DNA of 64,000 nt from Serripes groenlandicus (Eukaryota > Mollusca > Bivalvia > Cardiida > Cardiidae). Position numbers and translations under genes: made by a program. The notes beneath the pieces are model-generated. The model saw only the letters and a list, made by a program, of their open reading frames with translations, had not been told where the DNA came from and ran no database searches. Where the stretch lies: positions 16,117,609-16,181,608 of the forward strand of contig JASEVX010000011.1 in the NCBI GenBank assembly GCA_031761405.1, written 5' to 3'. This document shows, in pieces, positions 24,708 through 35,670 of this stretch. How positions within the stretch are numbered: the first letter of the stretch is position 1; each line of letters starts with the position of its first letter.

Positions 24708-25406
24708 AGATCACAGTCTCTGGTTAGCAATTCAAGGCCTTATGGCGCTCTTGTTCTTTTTCTGCTTTTACACTAAACATTTGTTTAAAGAAAAATGGTA
24801 TTTTTTAAAGTAAAGGTTCAATTTGATCACCATTAGAATGATTCTTGAGCAAGTGTCTCTTTTCCTACAATATAACTTTTTTTGTAAATGAAACTTTTGA
24901 TGATTTATTGATTTTGAAGACTAATTGCTAATGTTCTTGTTATCTTGAACTGTATAATGGTCACTTGACTTTTTTTTTTTTTTCCTCACTATTTGTAGAG
25001 TGTTAAAGAATAAAGACTACGATTTTAAACTATTTTTGCACTGTATTTGTTGTTGCATGTAGTAAATAAACTGCCTCTTATTTTGTAAAGATCTTACTCT
25101 TTGCTGCAGAAAACACTTGTTTGATTCATCCTTGTTAACTTATCCCCTGATGGGATGTTGGTGTGGCATCGTTCGGCTTGAGCCACATCTAAGACATGGT
25201 TGCATGGATTTGATTAAAACCATATAGGGAAATGTCGGCAAGTTTCACTTAGATTGCCTCTAAAACATAAGTTATGTCTCCTCTCACCTTTTTTAAGTGG
25301 TCGAGTTACTGTTACGGTGATTGCCTTTTGTCTGTCGTCTGTTGTTAACACTCCAGAAGCCACTATTTTCATAGAATCTTTATGAAATTTATTCAGTTTG
25401 TTTATT
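24708..25406. other. no gene recognised
   Basis: AT-rich spacer with a T run at 24969; nothing supported. Confidence 0.45.
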
Positions 25407-25598
25407 TTAACCTTTTCCCAGATACCGACGCTTTCTGACCCTCTTACAGCAGACGCATTTTGAAAAAAATTGGCAAAGGGGAAATTGCGTAATGATAAAT
25501 TTCTCCTTTTTTCACAATGTTTAAAACTATTCAAGAATTAACCTTTCCCTTACAGAGATTCTCCATAATTTATTTATTTATTTATTATAAAGGGTTAA
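25407..25598 (-). mobile_element. TTAA-family MITE, worn
   Basis: TTAA at 25407-25410 and 25595-25598. Left end CCTTTTCCCAGATACCGACG. The right arm is replaced by a TTTA microsatellite. Confidence 0.7.
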
Positions 25599-25689
25599 TG
25601 AGAGATCGCTAGGCCAAGTTTGAATATTGCTCATATTGTTTAAAAACTAGATCACTAGGCCAAATTTAAGGAAAATCTTGTTAGCCCTC

Positions 25690-26698
25690 AGAAAGCTGCA
25701 TTTTTAGCTTGTCTTTGTCAGACTCGGACAGATGAGCTAATGTCATAGCTTCCCCTACGTCGTCCTGCGTTGTATGGTGTTTAAATTTACTGGCCAAAGG
25801 CTAGAAGAGCTTATGCGATGGCGTTGTGTCCGTCATGCGTCTGTTAACAATTGCTTGTGAACGCGATAAAGATTTCAGTCTTGATTGTATCTCAATCAAA
25901 CTTATACAGTAGTTATATAATTATGAGAGATCGGTTCCTTTCGCAAACCAGCCAGATCCGCCCATGCAAGACTGGATTATGGCCCTTGAAATTGTCAAAA
26001 TTGCTATAATACAGCTTGTGATCACAAAAGAGGCTCCATTTACTATCTGATCTTAACAAAACATAGATAGTAGTTAAATATTGATGAGAGCTTGGTTCCT
26101 TTCGAAAACCAGCCAGATGTGCCCTTGCATGACTGGATTATGGTCCTTGAAATTGTCAAAATTGCTATAATACAGTTGTGAACACAATAGAGCCTCTATT
26201 TACTACCCGATCTTCTTTAAACTTAGATAGTGGTTAAATATTGATGAGAGCTCAGTTCCTTTCGAAAACTATAAACAAACTATTATGGCCCTTGAAATTG
26301 TTAAAATTGCTATAATACAGCTTGTGAACACAATAGACCTTTCATTTCTTATCTGACCTTCACCAAACTTAGAAAGTAGTTAAGTATTGATGAGAGCTTG
26401 GTTCTTTCGAAAACCAGTCAGATCTGCCCATGCATGACTGGATCATGGACCTTGAAGTTGTCTAAATTGCTATAATACAGCTTGTGAACACAACAGAGCC
26501 TCCATTTACTATCTGACCTTCACTAAACTAAGATAGTAGTTAAACATTGATGAGAGCTTGATTCCTTTCGAAAAACTAGCCAGATCCACCCATGCATGAA
26601 TGGATTATGGCCCTTGAAATTGTCAAAGTTGCTATAAAACAGCTTGTGAACACTAAAGCTACCAAAGAGCATTGCCAATAGCGTATAGGGCCTCTTTG
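25690..26698. repeat. composite repeat E (146-161 bp units)
   Basis: Begins near TTTAGCTTGTCTTTGTCAGA. Five units marked by GAGAGCTTGGTTCCTTTCGA (or variants) at 25932, 26092, 26253, 26399 and 26560, each with GACTGGATTATGGCCCTTGA and TTGCTATAATACAGCTTGTG. The left flank (25599-25690) is a remnant of repeat C wording. Confidence 0.75.
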
Positions 26699-26932
26699 TT
26701 TAGCTCGCCTATGCATGAAGTGCTCAAGGTGAGCAATTGTGATCGCATTTTATCCGGCATGTGTCGTCAACTATTGCCTTGTTAACAGTCTACAGGCTAA
26801 ATTTAGCATCAGATATTCATGAAAGTTAATCAGAACATTCACCTCCATCAAATCTTGGACAAGTTTGAAACCGGACCATATGAGGTCAAATTGAAGGAAA
26901 ATCTTGTTAACACTAGAGGCTGCCATTTTATC

Positions 26933-27147
26933 TTAACCCTTTCCCACCTATAGACACATCTGCAGCAACAGACTCTTGAAAACATTTTAGCTAAAGGAGA
27001 AATTACTCAAAACCAGCAATTTCTACTTTTGTCACAACGTTTTCAACTGTATTTAGTAATTGTACCTTCATTTATAGACTTCAGATTTTATACTAAATGT
27101 CTAAAAAGTCGTCTGCTGCAGATTTGTTGTATGTGGGAAAGGGTTAA
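26933..27147 (-). mobile_element. TTAA-family MITE inside composite repeat C
   Basis: TTAA at 26933-26936 and 27144-27147. Left end CCCTTTCCCACCTATAGACA; right end GTTGTATGTGGGAAAGGG. Host repeat sequence resumes with TGATATCTAGGTCAAGTTC. Confidence 0.9.
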
Positions 27148-27291
27148 TGATATCTAGGTCAAGTTCAAATATGGGTCAGAAACTAGGTCTCTATATCTAA
27201 GTAAAGTTTGAATATGGGTCATGCTCAGTCAAAAACTAGGTCATAGGCCAAATTGAAGGAAAATCATGTTAACACTGGGTGCTGCATTTTT

Positions 27292-28377
27292 AGATCACCT
27301 GAGCCGAAGGCTCAATGTGATCTATTCTGATCACTCTCTGTCCGTTGTTAACTTTTAGCTTTAAACATCATCAACTCCTAAACCACAGGACCAATTTCAA
27401 CCAAATTTCCAGAAATGTTTCTTTGGTGGTCCTCATTCAAAATTGTTCAAAGATTTAAATTCCATTGAGAACTTGCTTACTGCGGCATCAGAAAAAGGGG
27501 CAAAATGTCCAAACTTTAAAAATCTTCTCTGCATTTGCCTGTAAGATTCCAATATAATTTGCTAGAAATGTCTTTGGGAGACCCTCTACAAAAGTTGTTC
27601 AAGCCATACTGATGGCAGTCAGGCAGCATCAGAAAAGGGGCAAAATGAAAATTCCATTTTTAATGAAAGTGCTTTTCTGATTTTAAGAAAATTTAATAAG
27701 AATCTTACTTTAGTGATCCTGTACTTAATTTGATCAAGCCGTATTGATTGGTTACACAATCTTAGCAACCAGGAGTCATCACAAAAGGTGTAAATTGACT
27801 TTTAGCTACAAATGACAACTCTTACCATTGTTCAAAGATTTAAATTGTCCATTCCGTATTGATTGTTTACAAAATCATAGCAACCAGGCATCGTCACAAA
27901 AGCCTTAAATTTAACTTTTAGCTACAAATGACAAGTACCATTCCACTGGACCAATTTCAAGTTAACTTCACAGGAATGATCCTTTGGTGGTCCTCTTTCA
28001 GAATTGTTCAAAGATTTGAATTATATTGATAACTTTGGTTGCTGGGGCATCAGAAAGGGTGCGAAATGTCTAAATTTCAAAAATCTTCTCCTCTGAATCA
28101 GTTTGTCAGATTCCAATATAATTTGGTAGAAAAGTTCCTTGGGTGACCCTCTACAAAAGTTGTTCAAGTCGTAATGATTGGTTGAAAAACATGGCAGTCA
28201 GGCGGCACCAGGAAAGGTGCAAAATGACAAAACTTTATAACTTTATTCTTATCAAAGTTCTTGTTAGATTCCACTGTTGCAGTTTCATTTGCACTCCTGT
28301 TCAAATTTCCCCAAATATTTGCTACTAATTTACTATCAATCAGGTGATCGATTTATGGCCATCTTGGCCCTCTTGTT
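27292..28377 (+). repeat. composite repeat D, copy 1
   Basis: Starts AGATCACCTGAGCCGAAGGC and ends AGGTGATCGATTTATGGCC followed by ATCTTGGCCCTCTTGTT. Internal text TTGTTCAAAGATTTAAATTC and GGCATCAGAAAAGGGGCAAA is shared with 44632-46517. The open frame at 28143-28328 is part of it. Confidence 0.8.
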
Positions 28378-28700
28378 AAAGTGAGCATGTTGAAACGTTG
28401 GTCTTGATGATATGTAGACCAAGTTCGAATATTGGTCAGGTATGTTCTCAAACTAGGTCACTAGTCCAAATTGAAGTAAAATATTGTTAACACTGTAGAA
28501 GTCGCATTTTTTTTTGCTTCAGTAGCTTCACATTTCTTCAGAATGTTTATCTTAATGATATCTAGATTAGGTTTTAATATGGGTCATATTGGGTTAAAAA
28601 CAAGGTCACTAGGCCAAATTGAAGGAAAATATTGTTTAAACTGTGAAGGCCGCATTTTTACTTTGAGCAAGTTGAAACTTTGTTAGAAACTTTGTCTTTG

Positions 28701-28991
28701 ATGATAACTATTCAAGGTAGAGCTTTGAACCTTCATCATAGTAGCAACTCTTGGCTGCATTTTGTCAAACTTGTTTCCCTCTTTTTGTAAGTCAGAATTT
28801 TGGGTTAAGGTCACTTACATGCAAACTTACCAAGCTATCTCTCTGAAACTTGAAATACTTGTTCAATATCAAATGTTCTATAGAAGGTAGGAAAATGTTT
28901 ACAAGTTACATAACCCATTCATGTATTTTGACTGATTTATTGTCCTTCTTAACATAGAACATTTCAAACTCAATACTAATACACAATTTGT
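28701..28991. other. no feature recognised
   Basis: Repeat-like wording (CAAACTTACCAAGCTATCTC) without clear boundaries. Confidence 0.4.
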
Positions 28992-29672
28992 TATGCCCCC
29001 GGAATCACTGATTCGGTGGGCATCTAGTTTTTGGCCTGTCTGTCTGCACGACTGTCGAAAAAAACTTTAACCTTGACCACTTCTTTTGAACCATAACAGG
29101 TACGGCTACCATATTTCACATGTGTATTCCTTGTGACATGACCTTTCTGTCAGTACCAACATTTTTTACCTTGCGACCTTGACCTTTGACCTAGATGTTG
29201 CCATTCTCGAAAAAAACTTTAACCGTGACCACTACTTTTGAACCATAACAGGTACGGCTACCATATTTCACATGTGTATTCCTTGTGACATGATCTTTCT
29301 GTCAGTACCAACATTTTTGACCTTGCGACTTTGACCTAGATGTTGCCATTCTCGAAAAAACCTTTAACCTTGACTACTACTTTTGAACCATAACAGGTAC
29401 GGCTACCATATTTCACATGTGTATTCCTTGTGACATGACCTTTCTGTCAGTACCAACATTTTTGACCTTGCGACCTTGACCTTTGACCAGATGTTGCTAT
29501 TCTCGAAAAAACCTTTAACCTTGACCACTACTTTTGAACCATAACAGGTACGGCTACCATATTTCACATGTGTATTCCTTGTGACATGACCTTTCTGTCA
29601 GTACCAACATTTTTGACCTTTGACCTAGATGTTGCCATTCGGGGGCATCAGTGTTTCACAAACACATCTTGT
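28992..29672. repeat. composite repeat F (146-153 bp units)
   Basis: Begins ATGCCCCCGGAATCACTGAT and ends CATTCGGGGGCATCAG...CACATCTTGTTT. Four units carry GAACCATAACAGGTACGGCT and TTCACATGTGTATTCCTTGT. The TTTAACC landmark lies near 29065, 29218, 29364 and 29515. Units are almost identical, so the array is young or homogenised. Confidence 0.85.
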
Positions 29673-30205
29673 TTGTATTAGTTGACAGTGTAACCAAATT
29701 TTGTTTGTAGTATAAAAGTATTTAAGATGAACTTTAATGGGATTGTGTTTTGGGGATCAAGGTCAAGGTCACTGTTACTGAAAATAGATAAAAGGTAATA
29801 TATTCAATTTCTTTAAATATAGTTGACATAATGTTACTAAATTGTGTTTGTTTTAAGCATTTTTAAAAGAATATTTGCAACTGGATTGTGTTGGGGTTCC
29901 TCGGGTCAAGGTCACCGTTACTAAACAAATTATAAAAAACAACGAATCCGAGACCTCCCGCACTCGAGGCGGTCACCGTCGTCTTTCACCAAAGGGCTTA
30001 AATGTTTTAGAAAGCTATCCGTTGACTTGGATGAATGTTGTAAAGAGGAATTCCTCTTTTGAAAAAGGAACCACATGTGCAGGTGAAATGGCAAATGAAT
30101 ATAAGGAATACTTTTGGAATATCTCGGGACTATTTGGGTACCAGGTTGAACACATAGTTGGAGAAATGACTAATTCTGAATAAGTTCCTCTCTGTCTCCA
30201 GTGTT
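29673..30205. other. no gene; SINE scrap
   Basis: The open frame at 29875-30183 includes CGTCGTCTTTCACCAAAGGG, a piece of SINE body also seen near 50405, and has no recognisable domain. It is treated as non-coding. Confidence 0.5.
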
Positions 30206-30781
30206 TTAACCGTTTCTCACATCTGCAGCAGACGACTTTGATTTTTGGCCTGGGGCTTTAGCCCCTGGTCATAGTAGTAATACCATTTTTGTCGGAGTTG
30301 TTAGCACTAAACAACGCATGAGAAACTGCGCGAGAAAAATAGTTCATCATGGATTCAACAAAACTGCATTTAAAAGGTTAGGATCTCGCCCATAAATATC
30401 ATTTTAATGTTGTTGGAACATCAGTGAAAAACTTAAGGAGTGAGTACTCCAATATAAGTTTAAAAAATGCTTTGGAAAATATTATGCGAGGAGAGGTCAA
30501 ATTGTTAACATTATTAAAATACGCGAAGAGGAACGGGAAAAAAGAAAGAAGTCACGTGAAAAATACAGTGGCAGATCACTAGGCCAAGACGACTTTGAAA
30601 ACATTCAGGTTAAACAGTTGAATATCTTTCGATGAATGTTAGTTTAATTATGGAATACAATTTAAAAAAAATAATAAGAAATTGAATAATTAAAGCAATA
30701 TCTCCTTTTGCCACAGTATTTTCAAATGGCATCTGCTGCAAAATTGTCAAAATGCGTCTGCATGTTGTGAAGGCTTTTCAA
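30206..30781 (+). mobile_element. TTAA-family MITE split by a 345-bp insertion
   Basis: Left end at TTAA 30206-30209 (CCGTTTCTCACATCTGCAGC). The element resumes at 30587 with AGACGACTTTGAAAACATTC and runs to about 30781 (worn TCAA). Without the insertion the two halves match the family consensus. Confidence 0.75.
30242..30586. mobile_element. 345-bp insertion with 12-bp target duplication, family unknown
   Basis: AGACGACTTTGA occurs at 30230-30241 and 30587-30598, exactly flanking it. There are no terminal inverted repeats and no poly-A. It starts TTTTTGGCCTGGGGCTTTAG and ends GCAGATCACTAGGCCA. I do not recognise the sequence. TSD length suggests a target-primed (LINE-mobilised) origin. Confidence 0.7.
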
Positions 30782-30876
30782 CAATCTGCTGTTGCATATT
30801 GAAGTCACCTGTGTTAACCCACATACAACACATCGAGTTTAGTGTCCAGTAACAGGCAAACATAAGGTAAATCTCT

Positions 30877-31107
30877 TTAACCCTTTCCCACCTGCAGACG
30901 CATTTTGACGCAATAGCAGCAGACGACATTTGAAAACATTGCGGCCAAAGATGAAATTGCTCATAATGAGCAATTTCTTCTTTGGCCACAATGTTTTTCA
31001 ACTTTATTTTAACAATTAAGTTACATTTTATGGAGATTGTTCAGGTTTTTGCCAATATGTTTTCAATGTCGTCTGCTGCAGATTTGCTGTATGTGGGAAA
31101 GGGTTAA
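30877..31107 (-). mobile_element. TTAA-family MITE, intact
   Basis: TTAA at 30877-30880 and 31104-31107. Hairpin GAAATTGCTCATAATGAGCA completes perfectly. Left end CCCTTTCCCACCTGCAGACG; right end GCTGTATGTGGGAAAGGG. Confidence 0.92.
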
Positions 31108-31199
31108 ATGAAAGTAAAACTATTGACTTAAGACGAGAACATTTCATCACAAGGCTTCAAGGATGCTTTTTGTATCGATGTCCAGAGTCAAAAGCTCTA

Positions 31200-31462
31200 T
31201 ATGGGCCGTCTCGCGAAAAAAAAAAAACATTATGGCATCTAAGTAATGTATCGACTCAGATCAGCCTGCGCAGACTGATCCGGACCGACACATTCCGTCA
31301 CAGGGGGATAGAGGTATAGAGTAATGCTTCCTGAAACAGAAAATCCCACATGAGGCGAAAAGTGTCTATCCGGGTAAGCCTGCGCGGCATGCTTAGGCTG
31401 ATCCGGATCGATACTTTAAGCAGAGTCCACAATGTTGGTTTTCTCGCTGGACGGCTCATATG
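31200..31462 (+). mobile_element. palindromic MITE, AACCAACATTATGG type
   Basis: Ends ATGGGCCGTCTCGCGAAAA and TTTTCTCGCTGGACGGCTCAT form an inverted repeat. The interior has CAGCCTGCGCAGACTGATCC and GTCTATCCGGGTAAGCCTGC. Other copies are at 32770, 39121 and 59984. Confidence 0.85.
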
Positions 31463-31590
31463 ATCTATTTGGGACTCCTCGGTAGCAGTCTGCACGTCAT
31501 CTAGATATGCCTAAAACGGCATCTCCAGGGCACCTGTTAACTTAATTCAACCTATCTCCACAGACCTTTTAAAATGGATCATTAGAACTG

Positions 31591-31820
31591 TTAACCCTTT
31601 CCCACATACGACAATTCTGCAGCAGACGACTTTGATCATATTTTGTCTAAAGATAGAAAATCTCTATAATTGAATGGATGACCTATGACTAAAAGTGGAA
31701 AACATTGTGACAAAAGGAGAAATTGCACGTTTTGTGCAATTTCTTCTTTTGTCACTATGTTTTCAAAACGCCGTCTGCTGCAGAGGCGTCAGAAAGCGTC
31801 TATATGAGGGAAAGGGTTAA
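31591..31820 (+). mobile_element. TTAA-family MITE, young subfamily, intact
   Basis: TTAA at 31591-31594 and 31817-31820. Almost identical to 2641-2870, including the CAC/GTG form of the hairpin. Confidence 0.93.
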
Positions 31821-32105
31821 ATTACGCCCAGGAAACGCCGTGATATAACTGATCAATTGTTGGTTAAAAGTGGTGTTAAACACCAAACAATCAATGTCAG
31901 TTGGTCGAATATATTGGTTGAAAAACATCAGCGTTTGGAAACATCAGAAAAGGGTTTCAATGACGAAAGTTTATTATTCTTCTCCTGAAAGTTCTCGTCT
32001 AGATATAATGTGGAAAATATGTGCAAACGGTGATCCTCTGGTTGAACAATATGGCCACCAGAAGAGGGGTTAAATGACAAAAGCTTTAAAATGCTTCTAT
32101 AATAA
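31821..32105. repeat. SINE 3' tail scrap and worn composite repeat D (left part)
   Basis: AACGCCGTGATATAACTGAT to CACCAAACAATCAATGTCAG (31836-31897) is a SINE tail. After it comes repeat-D wording (GGTTGAAAAACATCAGCG; GGCCACCAGAAGAGGGGT), interrupted at 32106 by a MITE and continuing to about 32400. Confidence 0.65.
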
Positions 32106-32336
32106 TTAACCCTTTCCCTCATACGACAATTCTGCAGCAGACGACTTCAAACATATTTTGTCAAAAAATAGAATATCTCTATAATTGAATGGATAACCTA
32201 TGACTAAAAGAGGAAAAAACATTGTGGCAAAAGGAGAAATTGCTCGTTTTGAGCAATTTTTCTTTTGTCACTATGTTTTCAAAAAGCCGTCTGCTGCAGA
32301 GGTCTCAGAAAGCGTCAGTATGAGTGAAAAGGTTAA
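32106..32336 (+). mobile_element. TTAA-family MITE, young subfamily, inside repeat D
   Basis: TTAA at 32106-32109 and 32333-32336. Hairpin in the CTC/GAG form (GAAATTGCTCGTTTTGAGCA). Confidence 0.92.
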
Positions 32337-32503
32337 ATGTGTCTGTTTTCAAGATATTGTGTGAGAAATGTTCTGTAGATTACCCTCTACAAACAATGTT
32401 AAAACCATTTGTGTTGATGGAATAACAAAGCGCTGTGTTATCATCCTTAATCTTGCTTCACAAAGACACATTTTCTTCATTGTCATCTGTGTTCATCCTT
32501 GGC

Positions 32504-32712
32504 GGTTAGCGTCGGGGATTTCGAAACCGGGTGTCCCGGGTTCGATCCCCAGTCGCGGCAATTCGGTCATGGTGGAGTGCTCTTGGGCAAGGCACATTTT
32601 CTAGCCTAGTACTGGTTTGTTCACCCAGGGATCATGAATAATTAAATTTAAATGCGCGCTAAATGACCTTTGCTGTCGATGCGCCGTAAAACAATATACA
32701 TTCATTCATTCA
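32504..32712 (+). mobile_element. tRNA-derived SINE with 12-bp target duplication
   Basis: TTCATCCTTGGC flanks it at 32492-32503 and 32713-32724. The head has A-box-like GGTTAGCGTCGGGG and B box GGTTCGATCCCC; the body has GGTCATGGTGGAGTGCTCTT and CCTAGCCTAGTACTGG-like text; the tail is a (CATT)n run. Confidence 0.9.
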
Positions 32713-32769
32713 TTCATCCTTGGCTTTTCCAAATATTGGTAATACTTCATATGTCAGCTGCTGGGTACA

Positions 32770-33036
32770 TATGAGCCGGTCCCGCTAGATAACCAACATT
32801 ATGGCCTCTGCGTAATGTATCGACCCAGATCAGCTTGCGCAGTCCGCGCAGACTGATCCGGGCCGACACATTCCGTCTCAGGTGGATATATGTATATAGT
32901 AATGATTCCTAAAACAGAAAATCAACAGGAGGCGGAAAGTGTCTATCCGGGTAAGCCTGTGCGGCATGCTTAGGCTGATCCGGGTCGATACTTTACGCAG
33001 AGTCCACAATGTTGGTTTTCTCGTGGGACGACTCAT
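32770..33036 (+). mobile_element. palindromic MITE, AACCAACATTATGG type
   Basis: Ends ATGAGCCGGTCCCGCTAGAT and GGTTTTCTCGTGGGACGACT. Full length, close to the copy at 31200. Confidence 0.88.
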
Positions 33037-33539
33037 ACTGTACCAACATTATGTTAACCTGTTCCCCAATACATTAACTCGTCAATATTGACCTGATAAT
33101 GACATTTACACAAAGGTCAGGATCAGGTAAATGTTATTGAGTTATACCAAGCAGAGAAGAGAATGGATCTCGTCCCGATAGCTATCCTGAATAATAACAA
33201 ACAATACATTTATGATAAAATTTATTCATTTTACTCTAACAATATAAGGAAATTCCATTATTACTTAAATAAATATATATGCATATTTATGATTATATAT
33301 ATTTTTAATAAAAGTTGCAGCAAGAGAATGTGGAGGTATTCGTGTCACTCAGCTATAACATTACAACACGATACTTGGACGTGAAACCCGTCCAGCGTTC
33401 AACGGCCACACTATATAAGAGGAGACGTACAGCGACGACCCCGATTAGACTAAACGTATGCAGAGGCTCGCTAGCGTGTTCAATATTTGTTCGTTCATTG
33501 AACCAGTGTAACCTGGTGTCACATGTGCTATATTAATGC
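33037..33539. other. no gene recognised
   Basis: Two small overlapping open frames (33163-33384, 33315-33536) have no domain or codon signature. Confidence 0.45.
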
Positions 33540-34450
33540 TACCTTTTAAATCGTAACTTACTAAATAATACCTTTTAAATCGCAGATTACTAAATGATGT
33601 TCTTCTTAATCGTAGATAACTGACCGATTATCTTCTTAATCGTAGATAACTGACCGATTATCTTCTTAATCGTAGATAACTGACCGATTACCTTCTTAAT
33701 CGTAGATAACTGACCGATTACCTTTTTTAATCGTAGATAACTGACCGATTACATTCTTAATCGTAGTCAACTGACCGATTACCTTCCTAATCGTATATAA
33801 CTGACCGATTACCTTCTTAATCGTAGATAACTGACCGATTACCTTCTTAATCGTAGATAACTGACCGATTGCCTTCTTAATCGTATATAACTGACCGATT
33901 GCCTTCTTAATCGTAGATAACTGACCGATTGCCTTCTTAATCGTAGATAACTGACCGATTACCTTCTTAATCGTAGATAACTGACCGATTACCTTCTAAA
34001 TCGTCGATAACTGACCGATTACCTTCTTATTCGTATACTTCTGTCAAATGGCCATCTACAAACATGTAGTAGAAGTATATTGAGCGATTACATTTTAAGT
34101 AGTAGATTACTGAATGAGTTCCTTCTAAAACGTAGATTATGGAACGATTTCATTCTAAATCGTAAATTACTGAATGAGATCCTTCTTAATCGTAGATTAC
34201 TGAACGATTACGTTCTTAATCGTATACTTCTGACATATTATATAGTAGATTACTAACGACTTTCTTCTAAATCGTAGTTATATAGAACGATTCCTTCTAA
34301 ATCGTAGTTTATAGAACGATTCCTTCTAAATCGTAGTTTATAGAACGTTTCCTTCTATATCATCAACTACTGAACGATGACCTCCTAAATTGGTAACTGA
34401 CTTATTGCCTTCCAAATCGTAGATAACTGAATTGTTACCTTCTTGAACAG
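33540..34450 (+). repeat. 30-bp tandem array
   Basis: Unit close to TCGTAGATAACTGACCGATT + ACCTTCTTAA. About 15 near-identical units lie at 33600-34040, then increasingly diverged units (CGTAGATTACTGAACGATT type) to about 34450. Confidence 0.95.
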
Positions 34451-34506
34451 GATACTTCGAGCTGCGCTATGGGACACTGCGCATCCACATAATCATTGAC
34501 ATCCTC

Positions 34507-34711
34507 GTAAACCCTTTCCCTCATACGACAATTCTGCAGCAGACGACTTTGAACATATTTTGTCAAAAAGTAGAAACTCTCTATAATTGAATGCACAACC
34601 TATGACTAAAACTGGAAAACATTGTGGCAAAAGGAGAAATTGCTCGCTTTGAGCAATTTCTTCTTTTGTCACTATGTTTTCAAAAAGCGTCTATATCAGG
34701 GAAAGGGTTAA
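34507..34711 (+). mobile_element. TTAA-family MITE, young subfamily, right arm deleted
   Basis: GTAA at 34507 and TTAA at 34708-34711. After AAAAAGC the 28 bases carrying CTGCTGCAGAGGCGTCAG are missing and the sequence goes straight to GTCTATATCAGGG. Confidence 0.85.
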
Positions 34712-34734
34712 AGTGCCATCCTTTTCCAGTATAC

Positions 34735-34990
34735 AACACATCAGGGACACTCTATTACATAATATAGTGTCCCTGAACAAATCTACAGCTGCGAGACGAC
34801 TTTGAAAATAAATATGAAAACATTGTTAACAAACTCTTTAAATGAAATAATAATTATTGAATAGAGTTTAATACATTGTGACAACACGTGACATTGTCTA
34901 TCTTTTTGCAGTTTCTCCTTTGGTCACAATGTTTGCAAAAGTCCTCTACTGCAGATGCGTCAAAATACATCTACATGTTGGGAATGATTA
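34735..34990 (+). mobile_element. TTAA-family MITE with a 34-bp hairpin inserted
   Basis: Left arm ATACAACA...AACAAATCTACAGC is split by the palindrome at 34742-34775. It ends GTTGGGAATGATTAA near 34990. Worn interior. Confidence 0.65.
34742..34775. mobile_element. small foldback element CAGGGACACT...AGTGTCCCTG
   Basis: The arms CAGGGACACTCTATTA and TAATATAGTGTCCCTG pair almost perfectly. The same arm occurs near 4741. Confidence 0.6.
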
Positions 34991-35670
34991 ACTTGTTAAC
35001 TATTGGTCACAATTGAGTCGCACTTTCGGGTCATAATGACCATCCAATTTGGAATAATTTAAAGTGATATTAACCTACAAATAGTGGGACTACACTTCTG
35101 GTTTTATTTCAGAAACTGCATTAACACATTGGCGGGCAGTGAATACCTAAATTAAATATATACAGGCTCATCTAAATCTTAACTCTACCCAGAAACAACA
35201 AGACCCGAAAGCGATAGACGAGGCTCAATTATATTTCTTCTTTCTGTGTGTGGCAATTACGGAATTTACTCCGACGTCTTGTATATACATGTACATAAAG
35301 AGGGGTGTTGAATAGGTCTGGTTATGATAATCAAATACACATTTGTTGTTTAAAATAGTTCACATGTCCTCGAGTGGTGATATCCGAAGAGGCCCACGTG
35401 AATTACACTTATTGGCAGTGGATTGTACTCCGATACTTGAATGTATTCCAAATTTTTTGTTAGCCAAATTAAAACTGCAGACGATTTCGACGCATGTGAT
35501 GCAGACGATTTTTGAAAACATTGTAAACATTTACTTATATCTTTTGTGAGAAATTTGGTTTGCCCCATTTGTCGTTCATAGGCCATATAATATGTATACT
35601 GTTTTGGTTATGTGATGCAAATGGGAGCCATTTTCAACTTGAATGTTTGCCTCACTAAAAAGCACCAACT
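34991..35670. other. 3' flank of the unrecognised gene; no other gene
   Basis: A short MITE relic lies at about 35470-35530 (GCAGACGATTTTTGAAAACA). No AATAAA was seen on the minus strand just below the stop at 35671. Confidence 0.45.

Larger units (their letters stand above)
26699..28700 (-). repeat. composite repeat C, inverted copy, broken by two insertions
   Basis: AGCTCGCCTATGCATGAAGT at 26700 is the reverse complement of the end of the copy at 9684-11014. Units with AATTGAAGGAAAATCTTGTT and GTTCGAATATGGGTCA-like text continue to about 28700. A TTAA MITE (26933-27147) and composite repeat D (27292-28377) sit inside it. Confidence 0.75.

Noticed and set aside
28992..29672. CACATGTGTATTCC and TGACCTTTGACC words as nuclear-receptor binding sites
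   Set aside because: TGACCTTTGACC resembles a DR1-type site, but it recurs because of the internal tandem units of composite repeat F and has no gene context.
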